Positions 24,737-35,070 are shown, counted from the stretch's first letter. The stretch is 52,635 nt of DNA from Phycisphaerae bacterium (GCA_018052735.1 JAGPMT010000018.1:1-52635), one strand, 5' to 3'. The notes: generated from the letters alone by a model not told the origin. A program made the numbers and translations.

Positions 24737-24984
24737 TTGCAGCATCCCCAAGACAAGTTTTTGACTGCACTTTTATGCCACGGCCCCTAATACGAGGAAG
24801 AAAAGAGCACAAACGGACACATTAAGACCAGTCTAAACCACTCTTCTTATGGAGAAAGTGTATCTGTTTTTGATTCGAATTACAAAATTTTTTTGGTAGA
24901 TGGATAGATTTTTGATAAAACTGGGATATCTTTTTGTTGTTCGATTTTAACACATATGACAACATTATTACAGGAGGGTATTTT

Positions 24985-27900
24985 ATGTTTTCAAAGACTG
25001 CTGCTTTATGTTTCATAATCGGATTGTCTGTGTCCATCCTGCCGTCTCAAGCGGCCACTTCCGTCAAGATTGTAAGTTTGGATGCCTATGATGTTGTTTA
25101 TGACAGTTTCAGTCAGCGAATATATGCTTCTGTGCCTTCTGCCGCAGCCGCTTATGGCAACAATCTGGCTGTTATAGATCCTGTTTCAGGAGTGATTGAA
25201 GATTCGGTTTTTGTCGGCAGCGACCCTCAAAAACTTGCTGTGTCAGGCGATGGGGAATATATATACATTGGCCTGAATGGCGCAGGCAGTGTAAGCCGAT
25301 TTCATATTCCTTCTAAAACGGTTGAAACATTTTCTCTGGGAACCGGCTCTGATGCGACAACATATGCTGAAGATATTGCTGTACAGCCGGGCAACTCGAA
25401 AGTCATCGCTGTGTCCCGGTATCGCAAGGGTGTCAGCCCGCGAAACTATGGCGTCGCTGTCTATGATAACGGCATCAAACGGCCTCAGCAGATTTCAGGA
25501 GCTAATGTGATAGAGTTTTCGGATTCCCCCGGTGTGCTTTACGGATACAACAATGAAACAACGGAATTTGCTGTTCGTACTCTGATTGTTAATGATTACG
25601 GTGTTTCGACAGCCGCCGCTAAGAGCGGGCTTATCAGCGGCTTCGGCGTTGATATGGAATATGCAGACGGCTTCCTGTATTCGACCAACGGAGGTGTTGT
25701 CAATACGCAGCTTATGCAGCTGGCAGGCCAATTCGGGGTCAGCGGAAAACTCGAACCGGATCCTATGGTGCGCCGGGTGTTTTTTGCGGACGGAGCAACG
25801 CTGAAAGCGTTTAATACGACGACATTTCTGCTGGAGGGGCAAGAAACTGTTTCGGGCGTTTCCGGCTCACCCCGAAATCTGATTCGCTGGGGCAGCAAAG
25901 GATTGGCGTTCAGTACAAGCGGAAAACAGGTTGTCATTGTGGAGACCGATCTTGTGCCGCTTCCGCCGGCTGTTATCCGCTTGACCATAGATGGACCGGA
26001 TTATCTGACAAGTTATAAAGGCCAATATAAACTGATTGCCGAATTCGATGACGGCACGGTTGCGGATGTTACGCGGAAATCCCGCTGGACGACTGTGCCG
26101 GATACTTATACCCATATAGACAATACAGGAAGATTGTATGTCTTGGGCACGGATCAAGCAGGAACGGCGAACATTTCAGCAGAATATGTGTTCGCCGGCA
26201 CACAATATACCGCTGTCAAGACCATTTCCTATGAGGGGATTATTCCCGCTGCGGGCAATCTGGTCCGGCTGCAGATAGACGGACCGTCTCAGGTACTTCA
26301 GCAAAGCACGGTACAGATGACAGGAACAGCCTTTTTTGATGATGGTGCGAGTTACGATGTGACCGGCAAAGCCGTTTGGAGTCTGGGCAGCACCGACTTT
26401 GCAAGGATTGATCAGACCGGTCTGCTGACGTTGGGTGCTATCAGCCGCCCGCGCGATCTCATCATCTATGCATCGTTTGGCTACAAAGATGCAGAAGCCC
26501 AAGCGGCTAAAACGGTAATTGTTTTGGAAGATGCTTCGCAGGTCAGCAGCTGCGACTGGCCAACCTATCAAGGCGATCAGCAGCATACGGGTTTTGCTGC
26601 CGTTTCGCTGAATCCGCAAGATTTCTCCCTGCGCTGGGCGAAAACCATCAGTGCCGGCAGTGCTATGAAGCCTGTATCCGCCGCCGGCGGGCGAGTTTTT
26701 ATTGCAGTCAATTCGGCCTTGCTGTGTCTGGATGCTCGAGACGGCGAAATACTCTGGTCGCAGTCCTTGAATTCACCGCACCATCAGCCGACCTATGCTT
26801 ATGGATATGTTTATGTCCAGACCGATCAGCACAGTCCGGGGTATATTCGTGCCTTCGAAGCAGACACCGGCGCGCAGATATTTGCAAGCACATTCAGTCA
26901 GCAGTGGGATACCTGGTGGGCGCCGGTTGTGTACGATGGGGAAATCTATATTGCCGGCGGCTACTATGGGGGTGCGGGGGCCTACAACGCATTTACCGGT
27001 GAGAAAAAGTGGAATGTGAGTTTGCCGCAATATGATGCGTGGACGCCAGCAGTAAAGGGCAAGCTTATGTTTGCCTATGTAGGGGGAACGCTTTACGCAT
27101 TGGAACGTAAATACGGAACGACGTCTTATACGATAAATGACCCATCCTTCAGCTGGCAGGGGTGGAGCATGAATCTGGCACCGGTACTCAGCGATACTGA
27201 GAATGTTCTGGTGATTTACAATGGGCGGTTGAAATGCTTTGATCTGAATGCTAAGAATATCCGATGGGAAATTGCCGGCGGTTTCAGCGGGCAGCCGTCT
27301 GTGGCAGAGGGCATGGTTTACGCCGTAAACAGCGGTATGCTTGAAGCCAGAGATGAAATGGACGGCAGCTTAATCTGGAGCTGGTCGGCGCCGGAGGGCA
27401 GCCTGAAAAGCCCGCTGATTGCCACCCGCACACATGTTATAGCCTGCACGAATGCCAATACCTATGCTGTTGAACTGCTCGGCCGGCAATCGGAATGGTC
27501 TTATCCGGCCAGCGGCTATCTGGCATTGGGCAACGATACTCTGTATATTGCCGGAAGCAATGGTGTTTTAACGGCGATTGCAGTGCCGGAATACATTCCG
27601 GCTGAACCTATTAAGCTGGAAATTGAAGGACCGATTGATATTTTTGAAAGCTCTGCAAATGCCTATCAGGCCATTGTTACCTACAGTGACGGCCGTGTGA
27701 GAGATCGAACAGCTTTGTGCAGCTGGTCTGTAACTGAAAAGCCGTGGTGTTCGTTGGATCAGGGACTGCTGCATGTTGGTGAACTGCTATATCCGCAGGA
27801 GACAGTTGCGCTGAGCGCAGTTTACAGGCAGGACAATGGATCGGTTGCCGATACCCGCCTGATTACCATTCATGCCAACGCTGCAGAAGAAGGCATTATC

Positions 27901-28368
27901 GCACGCAATCTTGAAAAAGCGATGCAGTCGAAGCAGAAGATTCTCTATGAATTGCAGCAGGCGATGATGTACGAGGCAGCATCAGGCAGCATTGCTGAGG
28001 ACCTCAAGCAGAAATCGTCTAAATCGAACTCCGGCATCAGCCGGCCTCTATTAAACAAGGCAGTAAATCAGATAGAGCATGCCCTGAATTTTGAAACGGT
28101 ATCCCGTAAGCATCTGGAGGCCAGTATCGTCAATCTGGCGGCAGCTTTGGAGATATTTGCTTCAGACAGTCCGTCTCTTGGCATTGCATCAGGTATGGTA
28201 GTTCCTCAAATGTCTGCGGCTGCCGAAGCTGTTGGCTGTCCGTATGCTCTAACCGGGGACCTGGATTCGAATTGCAGTGTCAACATGACCGATTTAATGA
28301 TTCTGGCCGAAAACTGGCTGGTTGACTGCAGTTTGCAGCCGGCCAATCCGGCGTGTCAGCAGAAATAA
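24985..28368 (+). CDS. Large secreted propeller / Ig-like / PQQ-repeat protein with dockerin-like tail
   Basis: 1127 residues, start ATG 24985 with AGGAGGG upstream. Signal peptide 1 to about 25 (cleavage near SQAATS). Residues about 30-320 are a YVTN/NHL-like beta-propeller (YDSFSQRIYASV, LAVSGDGEYIYIGL). Two bacterial Ig-like domains follow (LTIDGPDYLTSYKGQY..., LQIDGPSQVLQQSTVQM..., each with a FDDG core). A PQQ-like second propeller covers about 530-870 (GRVFIAVNSALLCLDARDG). A third Ig-like domain opens with LEIEGPIDIFESS, then a helical region, and the C-terminus carries one dockerin-like unit (GDLDSNCSVNMTD, then LAENWLVDC). It is probably exported and envelope-attached. The ligand is unknown. 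A terminator follows. Confidence 0.85.
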   Translation: MFSKTAALCFIIGLSVSILPSQAATSVKIVSLDAYDVVYDSFSQRIYASVPSAAAAYGNNLAVIDPVSGVIEDSVFVGSDPQKLAVSGDGEYIYIGLNGAGSVSRFHIPSKTVETFSLGTGSDATTYAEDIAVQPGNSKVIAVSRYRKGVSPRNYGVAVYDNGIKRPQQISGANVIEFSDSPGVLYGYNNETTEFAVRTLIVNDYGVSTAAAKSGLISGFGVDMEYADGFLYSTNGGVVNTQLMQLAGQFGVSGKLEPDPMVRRVFFADGATLKAFNTTTFLLEGQETVSGVSGSPRNLIRWGSKGLAFSTSGKQVVIVETDLVPLPPAVIRLTIDGPDYLTSYKGQYKLIAEFDDGTVADVTRKSRWTTVPDTYTHIDNTGRLYVLGTDQAGTANISAEYVFAGTQYTAVKTISYEGIIPAAGNLVRLQIDGPSQVLQQSTVQMTGTAFFDDGASYDVTGKAVWSLGSTDFARIDQTGLLTLGAISRPRDLIIYASFGYKDAEAQAAKTVIVLEDASQVSSCDWPTYQGDQQHTGFAAVSLNPQDFSLRWAKTISAGSAMKPVSAAGGRVFIAVNSALLCLDARDGEILWSQSLNSPHHQPTYAYGYVYVQTDQHSPGYIRAFEADTGAQIFASTFSQQWDTWWAPVVYDGEIYIAGGYYGGAGAYNAFTGEKKWNVSLPQYDAWTPAVKGKLMFAYVGGTLYALERKYGTTSYTINDPSFSWQGWSMNLAPVLSDTENVLVIYNGRLKCFDLNAKNIRWEIAGGFSGQPSVAEGMVYAVNSGMLEARDEMDGSLIWSWSAPEGSLKSPLIATRTHVIACTNANTYAVELLGRQSEWSYPASGYLALGNDTLYIAGSNGVLTAIAVPEYIPAEPIKLEIEGPIDIFESSANAYQAIVTYSDGRVRDRTALCSWSVTEKPWCSLDQGLLHVGELLYPQETVALSAVYRQDNGSVADTRLITIHANAAEEGIIARNLEKAMQSKQKILYELQQAMMYEAASGSIAEDLKQKSSKSNSGISRPLLNKAVNQIEHALNFETVSRKHLEASIVNLAAALEIFASDSPSLGIASGMVVPQMSAAAEAVGCPYALTGDLDSNCSVNMTDLMILAENWLVDCSLQPANPACQQK

Positions 28369-28382
28369 AAATGGAGCAAAAC

Positions 28383-28423
28383 AAAAAGCCGCTGCCTGTT
28401 GTCCCCAAGCAGCGGCTTTTTTT
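28383..28423 (+). terminator. Intrinsic terminator after the propeller protein gene
   Basis: Ten-base stem AGCCGCTGCC-type (GCCGCTGC/GCAGCGGC core) flanked by A5 and T7, 15 bases after the stop codon. Confidence 0.88.
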
Positions 28424-28552
28424 GTTTTGTTTGAGTTCTTGGCCGGTTCGGATACAATAGATGCAGAAATAGAGAATTTCCCAAACGGCTTTCGGCACGA
28501 TTTGGGCTTAGAACATAACTCATTTTGGGAATAAAGAGTGAAAGGATAGGCG

Positions 28553-30070
28553 ATGCTTCAATACGATAAGTGTGTTAGGGCTGTATTTGCTTTTTGTTGT
28601 ATTGGACTGTCGGGATTTGCGGTTTCTGGAGAAAGCCAAACCGATTATCTGGCGATTATGCTGTCCGGCCAGAAGATTGGTTATGCTGTGCATACCCGGA
28701 CCGAGGCCGATGACAAAGTAACCACTGCCGAACGCCTGCAAATGACTCTTGGACGGGGTGGTCAAGGCATGAAAGTAACAATGGAGGAGACCCATATTGA
28801 AACCGCTGACGGCAAGCCGTTGGGATTTGAGATGGTGATGAACACCAGCGGCATGGAGCAGAAAACTACCGCCGCAGTCAAAGACGGCAAGGCCGTCGTT
28901 ACCCGTTATGTGATGGGTCAGCCGCAGGAAATGACGATAGACTGGCCGGCCGATGCGCTGCTGAATGAGGGCCTGCGTCTGTATCAGCTCAAGCGAGGGC
29001 TGAAAGCCGGAGATGCATATGAGATAAAAATATTCCGCCCCGATATGCTGATGGCCCTGACAGCACAGATTTCCATTGGCGAAAAGACAATGATTGATTT
29101 GTTCGGCCGCATGCTGGAACTGACACAGGTGGAATCAACACTGCAGGTGGGGGGGCAGCAGATTACTGTCACCAGCTATGTGGATGAGTCGACCCGTGCG
29201 CTGAAGAGCCGGGTGCCGATGATGGGAATGGTGCTGGAATTGATTGCCTGCGACAAAAGCGTGGCTCTGCGGGAAGATGATATCGTTGATTTTCTCGACA
29301 AAATGACCATTGCCAGTCCGATTAAGCTGATGAATCTTAACAAGATTGGTTCGATTACCTATATTTTAAAACCGACAGAGGATACTAAGAAACTGGATAT
29401 CCCCACTTCATTGTCCCAGCTCGTAGAAACAATGCCCGATGGCATCGCAGTAACTGTAAGACCTAAGGTGCCCGCCGGTCCGATTGCTTTTCCGTACAAA
29501 GGCGATAATCCTGAAGCCCTTGAAGCGCTCAAGCCGACCGATTACCTGCAGTCCGATAATGAAGTGATTATCAATCTGGCGAAAAATGCCGTCAGCGGTA
29601 CAGACGATGCAGCGGTTGCAGCCCGCCGGATTGAAGCCTTTGTGGATGGATTTATTACCAAAAAAGATTTGTCGGTCGGCTATGCCTCTGCGGCTGAAGT
29701 AGCCAAGAGCCGGCAAGGCGACTGCACCGAACATGCTGTATTGGCGGCAGCGATGTGCCGGGCCGCGGGCATTCCGGCACGGGTTGTCTGCGGGGTCGTA
29801 TATGCGGACTCTTTTTTATCAAAGCAGAACATTTTCGGCGGTCATATGTGGACGGAAGTCTGGCTTGGCGACGGCTGGTACGGACTGGATGCAACTCGTT
29901 CCGGCGAAGGCGGCTTTGGGGCGGGGCATATTGCGCTGGCCTACGGCAGCGGCGACCCGATAGACTTCTTTGGGCTGGTAAATACGCTGGGTTGCTTTAA
30001 AATTACACATATTTCGGTAACCGCCAAATCAGATGCTGCCCAGCCGGAGCCTTTGTCCGTTCGAAACTAA
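28553..30070 (+). CDS. Secreted transglutaminase-like (papain-fold) protein
   Basis: 505 residues with an N-terminal signal peptide (hydrophobic core AVFAFCCIGLSGFAV). The first 250 residues form an uncharacterised beta-rich region (LAIMLSGQKIGYAV, followed by repeated KVT/ETH strands). The C-terminal part is a transglutaminase-core domain with the catalytic triad: Cys391 in QGDCTEHAVLAAAMCRAAGIPAR, His431 in GGHMWTEVWLGDGWYGLD and Asp446. Such enzymes may crosslink, amidate or hydrolyse proteins in the envelope; the substrate is unknown. The gene follows a terminator, so it has its own promoter. It is 22 bases before a small zinc-ribbon-like gene, likely co-transcribed. Confidence 0.88.
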   Translation: MLQYDKCVRAVFAFCCIGLSGFAVSGESQTDYLAIMLSGQKIGYAVHTRTEADDKVTTAERLQMTLGRGGQGMKVTMEETHIETADGKPLGFEMVMNTSGMEQKTTAAVKDGKAVVTRYVMGQPQEMTIDWPADALLNEGLRLYQLKRGLKAGDAYEIKIFRPDMLMALTAQISIGEKTMIDLFGRMLELTQVESTLQVGGQQITVTSYVDESTRALKSRVPMMGMVLELIACDKSVALREDDIVDFLDKMTIASPIKLMNLNKIGSITYILKPTEDTKKLDIPTSLSQLVETMPDGIAVTVRPKVPAGPIAFPYKGDNPEALEALKPTDYLQSDNEVIINLAKNAVSGTDDAAVAARRIEAFVDGFITKKDLSVGYASAAEVAKSRQGDCTEHAVLAAAMCRAAGIPARVVCGVVYADSFLSKQNIFGGHMWTEVWLGDGWYGLDATRSGEGGFGAGHIALAYGSGDPIDFFGLVNTLGCFKITHISVTAKSDAAQPEPLSVRN

Positions 30071-30092
30071 TACTAAATAAGGTCTTGATGCA

Positions 30093-30287
30093 ATGAATCA
30101 AAACGCCTGTTCCAATCATGAAAATCACTTATGCTGGCTGTATGAAGCCGGCCTGCCGCAGAATGAACCGGACCGCTATGCACTTTTAGTGCGCAATCCA
30201 AAATATGTCTGCAAAAACTGCGGACGGGTAGCGGCCAGCAAAGAAAACCTCTGCGCAGCCGTTTTACTGGGCACGTGGGAAGAATAA
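30093..30287 (+). CDS. Small cysteine/histidine protein, putative zinc-binding
   Basis: 64 residues. An N-terminal CSNHENHLCW cluster and a YVCKNCGRVAASKENLC segment give a CxxC plus spaced Cys/His ligands, a probable small zinc site. It starts 22 bases after the transglutaminase stop, indicating an operon. I do not recognise a named family. It is not obviously exported. It ends convergently with the next gene, 42 bases away. Confidence 0.65.
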   Translation: MNQNACSNHENHLCWLYEAGLPQNEPDRYALLVRNPKYVCKNCGRVAASKENLCAAVLLGTWEE

Positions 30288-30329
30288 TCTGCCGCACGCT
30301 GGATGTGCCGCTGCGGCGGATTAAAGCAG

Positions 30330-33300
30330 TTAATGCCACGCAGTCTGCAAGAGCCATTCCTTGGTCATATAAAGCAGGTCTGACAGGCTGACAACGGAGT
30401 CCCGCGTGAAATCAGACGGCAGGTCATAGGTGTCATTGCGCAGCCATTGGCTGGAAAAGCAGACAAAATCTGCAAGATTGACGGTGCCGTTGTTGTTAAT
30501 ATCCGTCAGCAGACTCCAGCCCAGAGGAGTTTTGCTGGCCTGTGCGGTGTTGCCATAGGCCCCCAAATTGACGCGCAGATTGGGCCGATGAACAGGTTCA
30601 TTAGACAGACTCATTCCCGGATTGCCCGCATCAATAGCCCTGCTGGTAAAGGTATCGGCAGTCCAGCTGGACGTTAATGGATTCCATCGGCCGGCCTGAG
30701 ATTGCAGGTGATAATCGCCGCTGCCGGCAAAAAGCGGATTGACAGCGATGATTCCCCAGCCCCAGTTGAGTGTGCAGCCGGAACCGATGCTGACGTCGCT
30801 GGTGCCGCCTTCGATATCACAGTAGGAGACATCCAGCTGGGAAGGACCAGATGCGGTATTCATCATAATCTGCCAGCCTGTGTTGTTCCACAAGATGCTG
30901 TTGGCCAGCAAGGCGGAGCTGCCGTTACCGCAGAAAACCGCGCCGATAGAGGGGCTGTCGGCGATGGTGTTGTAAATCAGTTTGCAGGCGGTACTGCTGG
31001 AGGTAACAACGGCTCCATACTGATTGACGCCGGTAATGCAGTTGTTGAGCATCTTCCCGTAGTTGACACCCCAGAAGCGGATGCCCGCAGCAGCATTGTC
31101 AAGGCGGTTGTTGAGCACCTGAATATTCTCTCCGTCGCGGCCGTCTATCAGAATAAAGTAATTTTTAACCGTTAGATTCTTGATGGTTACATTGTCGTAT
31201 CCGTTGCTGATGATGCCGTATCCGGTGTCGGCCGATGGGCCGATTAAAACGGCGCCGTTTCCGTCCAGTGTGATTCCGCCGGCCCCGAAGCGCACAATCC
31301 CCAGCGTGCCCGCATCGGTGATATTGTAAGTTTCCGGGCAAACAGTCGTATTGGCTGTAATGACCAGCTCATCTTCCAGCCGCCGGCAGCCGCTGCACAT
31401 TGTATCGCAGCCGTAAACCTGGCCAATGTCGGCATAGTTGTATACGGAATCGCAGATATTGTTGTTGCCAGTTGTGGTGCCGATGGCCTCAGAGGCGATA
31501 TAAAAATCCTGATAAACGGATGAACAGACTGTATTGCCCGTAAATTCATTGCCTATGCTGCCGGAAATGAATATGCCGCGGTTGTTCATACTAAAGAAAT
31601 TGCCGGTAAAATCGTTGGAATTGGATCCGCCGATAGCATAGACACCGTAGCTTCCTGAACGGGTTACCGTGTTGCCGATATATGTGTTCAGGGTCGAGCC
31701 GTTCAGATAAAAGCCGTAGTAGGTCGAATTGTTGATGGTGTTGTTCTGAATGCTGTTATTGTGGGAGGAATGCAGCTGAATGCCGGAGCCGGTGTTATTG
31801 TCCATTGCATTGCCGGTAATGCTGCAGGTATCCGAATTAAGCAGCAGGATATCCACAGTTTCAGTATTGCCGAACACATTATTCTGAATGGCGGTTCCGT
31901 CGGAGTTGTTGACATAGACACCCCGCTCATTAAAGCCTAATGTATTGCTGCGGATAACAGTTCCCGATGAGTTGGAAATAGAAATAGCAGTATCCGTTTC
32001 GCTGTCTTCTGTTTCCGCTGTATTATACAGATGGCTTTTTTCAACGACTGTATTGGTAGAATTTGCAATATAGACGCCGTAATCAATATTGTACCAGATA
32101 TCCGTGTTGTTAGGGATGGTGGAGGTAATGGTGGTATTGGCCGCGTTAGCAATGTAAAAACCGTCGACGTTGGACATAGCATCGCAATCGGTAAAGGTGT
32201 TGCCGGTGCTGTCGGTGATATGGAATCCGTAGGCCTTGTTGGAGTTTGCTCTGTCGCCGGTGAAGGTGTTGCTGCTGGTATTGATGCCCGCACCGCTCCA
32301 GCTGTTGCCGTATAGGTAATTGATTTCAAAGGTATTATTGCCGCCCGAACCGCTGATGCCCTCTTGGGGCATAATCTGCAAGCCATGCCAGCCGTTGGAT
32401 GTAAAATCGTTGTCAATGACCTCGGCATATTTTGAGTTGTAGAGATATAAGCCGTTGTAGCTGTTGGAATGGACATTGTTTTGATTGATATCGGTCCACC
32501 AGGAATTATTTAAGGAAATACCGTGGCCGGTATTGGAATAAACAGTGTTGTATTCAAGCTTGTTGTAGTCGGCTGCTCCGTAAAGATAGATGCCTGTACC
32601 GAACTCGCGTATGGTGCAGTTTTTGATGGTGACATTGTCATAACCGTTGTTCACTATCCCGATACCGGTTCCGTTGCCGTCGATAAGATGTCCCTGACAG
32701 TCAATAGTCAGATCGTTGTCACCGACAATCAATCCATTGCCGGCACAGTAGAGATTGCGGCTTAGCAAGACGTCGCCGGTTACAGTATCACCGCAGTCCG
32801 GTTCGCGTTTCAGCAGGGGCTTGGCTTTCAGTGCAGTATCGCCATAGAAGCGGGTGCAGTCGCCGCTGGCATTGCCTACGCAGGCCGGATAGGCAGCATT
32901 GGCAGCATTGAAAGCCTGACGAATGGTATCACCGGCGTTCATCCTTTCAAACAGCTTGTTTTGCCAAGCAATGGAATTGCTCCAGCAGGTCTCGCAGTAA
33001 GTGGCATCCATATGGCAGTATCCGACAGCCACAGTATCATTGGTGCTGCCTTTGGAAAACTCATAGGCAAAGGTGTTGTCGCCGGTATTGCACAGACCTT
33101 CGCAGCTTCCCACAAAGGTGAACCGCATTTTGCTGTAGGCGGTAATCCAGGTTTCGATGTCGCTGGCATAAGTGTTTTCATAAAAATTGCCGTTGCTCTG
33201 ACAGCCGCTGGAAAAATAAGTGCTGCCGCCGTGGGCCAGTTCGTAAAACAGTGCAATGGAGGAGCTTTGGATATGGCTTTGAATGTTTGCCCGTGAGGGC

Positions 33301-34616
33301 CACGTGATGCGGTCGGTTGAATAGCCCATGGTGTTGAACCAGTCGCGGGCGCTGTCAGCCCATTCATTCCAGTTTCCGCTGCAGGGATTGTAATCGGTGG
33401 GTCCGGTCATCGAATAGGCAGTAGCCGGCGGGGCAATTCCAAAGCCCAGTTCCTGGCCGGTAACGGCATCAATCACAATCAGTTCAAGACCTCCTTCCCC
33501 AAGGTTTCGAACAACCCAACAGGGATTGGATGGTATGGGATCCAGCGGAAAGATATCCGAATCCGGCGAAATATATACTAAACGGGCGCCGTCGGGATGT
33601 TGGACTTTGGCCATTGCTTCGTGAATAGAGATAATCGGCGGCAGGGTATCGGGAAGATCGCTGCGCCAGTGCCGGATGGTATTTTTATGCTCGCTGGTCT
33701 GGCGGTCAAAATGATATACAATCTGGTCTTTTTCAACCTCGGCTTGACCGATATAACGCTGGGAATGAAAAACCAGCAGGTCGCCGATTTCCAAGCCCCG
33801 GAAGCGGTGGGGCTGGGGTTCTTTGATCTTCAGCAGGAGCTCATTTTTAACTGTTTCGGATACATCTCGATAGAGTTCGGCAGCAGGCGGCTGCTCGGAC
33901 TGGTGCAGGCGCGTTTGCTGAGCCGTTCGCTGGTGCATCTCCTGCCGTTCCTGTTCGGTTTTGGGATTGGGATCATATACGCCGTCCGGCGAGCAGCGGA
34001 CGCCTAAGAATTCAAACTGCAGATCCTTAAACACCCCAATATCTGTCAGATTTTTGATGCGTTCTCCATTCCATACATAAGCAGGGCTGCCGTCATAGAT
34101 TTTGTATGTTTGGGTGGTAACAGCATACTCACGTTCAATCAGTTCATCCCGAAGCAGTTCGATAGCTGTCTGAATATGCTCAATTTCCGCTTGAGTCAGA
34201 CCGACTCCGGCAGCCAATTCCTGCCACGGAGCACGGCTGCCGATTCGTGCCAGCAGATACAGGTGAAAATATTCCGGTGCAAGGTCGCGAATCATCATCT
34301 GGACGAGATTTTCCTGGACCTCTTTCTCGCCATGCAGACAGGTATAGACAATAGTGCCATCTTGGATAGTTTTATAGAAAATATAATGTATCTCGATTTC
34401 AAATGACTGGCCGGCCGGCATGGCATTGAGATAATTCAGAAGCCCCGCCTCTGCTGCCTGCGCAAACGGACAGTAGCTCATTACGAAGACATCCAGATGA
34501 TTATGCTGGGGTAAAACGGCCGTTGTCTGTTCCGGCTCGAGGTCCAAACCGAACGAAAGGCTGATTAAAAGAACGGTGAAAATAAAACCGCTGCGAATAG
34601 CTTTGGACGCTGCCAT
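30330..34616 (-). CDS. Giant exported protein: thioredoxin-like, caspase-like, beta-helix, dockerin
   Basis: 1428 residues; ATG 34616 (AAGGAG upstream) gives a signal peptide (SGFIFTVLLISLSFG). A thioredoxin/GILT-like domain (about 35-215) has DVFVMSYCPFAQA, TCLHGEKEVQENL and SPAYVWNGERI, but the second active-site cysteine is replaced (CPFA). A clan CD (caspase/gingipain-like) unit follows: His462 in FYELAHGGS and Cys505 in FVGSCEGLC. Residues about 590-1280 are a right-handed parallel beta-helix of NosD/CASH repeats (N-rich, NxTIxNxT, GIYLYGAADYNKL...). The tail has two dockerin-like units (LTDINNNGTVNLADFVCFSSQWL and a second with LYMTKEWL). It is probably a surface protein binding or processing polysaccharide or protein. 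It converges with the preceding gene. Confidence 0.8.
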   Translation of the reverse strand: MAASKAIRSGFIFTVLLISLSFGLDLEPEQTTAVLPQHNHLDVFVMSYCPFAQAAEAGLLNYLNAMPAGQSFEIEIHYIFYKTIQDGTIVYTCLHGEKEVQENLVQMMIRDLAPEYFHLYLLARIGSRAPWQELAAGVGLTQAEIEHIQTAIELLRDELIEREYAVTTQTYKIYDGSPAYVWNGERIKNLTDIGVFKDLQFEFLGVRCSPDGVYDPNPKTEQERQEMHQRTAQQTRLHQSEQPPAAELYRDVSETVKNELLLKIKEPQPHRFRGLEIGDLLVFHSQRYIGQAEVEKDQIVYHFDRQTSEHKNTIRHWRSDLPDTLPPIISIHEAMAKVQHPDGARLVYISPDSDIFPLDPIPSNPCWVVRNLGEGGLELIVIDAVTGQELGFGIAPPATAYSMTGPTDYNPCSGNWNEWADSARDWFNTMGYSTDRITWPSRANIQSHIQSSSIALFYELAHGGSTYFSSGCQSNGNFYENTYASDIETWITAYSKMRFTFVGSCEGLCNTGDNTFAYEFSKGSTNDTVAVGYCHMDATYCETCWSNSIAWQNKLFERMNAGDTIRQAFNAANAAYPACVGNASGDCTRFYGDTALKAKPLLKREPDCGDTVTGDVLLSRNLYCAGNGLIVGDNDLTIDCQGHLIDGNGTGIGIVNNGYDNVTIKNCTIREFGTGIYLYGAADYNKLEYNTVYSNTGHGISLNNSWWTDINQNNVHSNSYNGLYLYNSKYAEVIDNDFTSNGWHGLQIMPQEGISGSGGNNTFEINYLYGNSWSGAGINTSSNTFTGDRANSNKAYGFHITDSTGNTFTDCDAMSNVDGFYIANAANTTITSTIPNNTDIWYNIDYGVYIANSTNTVVEKSHLYNTAETEDSETDTAISISNSSGTVIRSNTLGFNERGVYVNNSDGTAIQNNVFGNTETVDILLLNSDTCSITGNAMDNNTGSGIQLHSSHNNSIQNNTINNSTYYGFYLNGSTLNTYIGNTVTRSGSYGVYAIGGSNSNDFTGNFFSMNNRGIFISGSIGNEFTGNTVCSSVYQDFYIASEAIGTTTGNNNICDSVYNYADIGQVYGCDTMCSGCRRLEDELVITANTTVCPETYNITDAGTLGIVRFGAGGITLDGNGAVLIGPSADTGYGIISNGYDNVTIKNLTVKNYFILIDGRDGENIQVLNNRLDNAAAGIRFWGVNYGKMLNNCITGVNQYGAVVTSSSTACKLIYNTIADSPSIGAVFCGNGSSALLANSILWNNTGWQIMMNTASGPSQLDVSYCDIEGGTSDVSIGSGCTLNWGWGIIAVNPLFAGSGDYHLQSQAGRWNPLTSSWTADTFTSRAIDAGNPGMSLSNEPVHRPNLRVNLGAYGNTAQASKTPLGWSLLTDINNNGTVNLADFVCFSSQWLRNDTYDLPSDFTRDSVVSLSDLLYMTKEWLLQTAWH

Positions 34617-34657
34617 AATCGGACTCCTTGCAAAGAAACAACCCTCTCTCTTCTTTT

Positions 34658-34673
34658 GTACCCAAATAGGTAC
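34658..34673. promoter_or_regulatory. Palindrome upstream of the giant exported protein gene
   Basis: GTACCCAAATAGGTAC, a near-perfect 16-base inverted repeat, lies 42 bases upstream of the start of the minus-strand giant gene. It could be an operator or a hairpin in the leader. No protein is assigned. Confidence 0.35.
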
Positions 34674-34846
34674 ACAGTATTGCATTATGTGAAGCTTTTA
34701 CTATTTTACCACTTAAGCAGGATTAAAATGAAATTTTTAAAAATATTTGTATGAAGATTGTATAGCGTCACAAGGAAAATATATTGTTTAGCATCCCTTC
34801 ATTCGTTTTAAGCGTATTAAAAAAAGGAGCGGAAGATTATTTTTTA

Positions 34847-34869
34847 GTTCAAAATCTATTATTTTGAAC
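34847..34869. promoter_or_regulatory. Perfect 9-bp inverted repeat in the divergent intergenic region
   Basis: GTTCAAAAT-CTATT-ATTTTGAAC lies in the A+T-rich 454-base gap between the two divergent giant genes. It has the size and symmetry of a repressor site. Nothing else in the gap is recognised except the promoter at 34987. Confidence 0.4.
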
Positions 34870-34986
34870 ATTTTAATGCGAGGAAACACAAGGAATTGGA
34901 TGTTTATTTGCTGGAATTATCCCCAAGTTAATTGTTACAAGTTATTCATAAAGAAGAATCCTAAAAATTGTCAATCAAATGCTCTC

Positions 34987-35015
34987 TTGAAATATACAAG
35001 CTGACTTGGTATAAT
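34987..35015 (+). promoter_or_regulatory. Sigma-70-type promoter of the CotH/LamG protein gene
   Basis: TTGAAA (34987-34992), a 17-base spacer and a perfect TATAAT (35010-35015). The predicted start is near 35022, about 49 bases before ATG 35071. Confidence 0.65.
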
Positions 35016-35070
35016 ACTTCCGTTGTCAATAATTAATAAATCAGAATGCATAAAATGGGGTTGGGGCATC

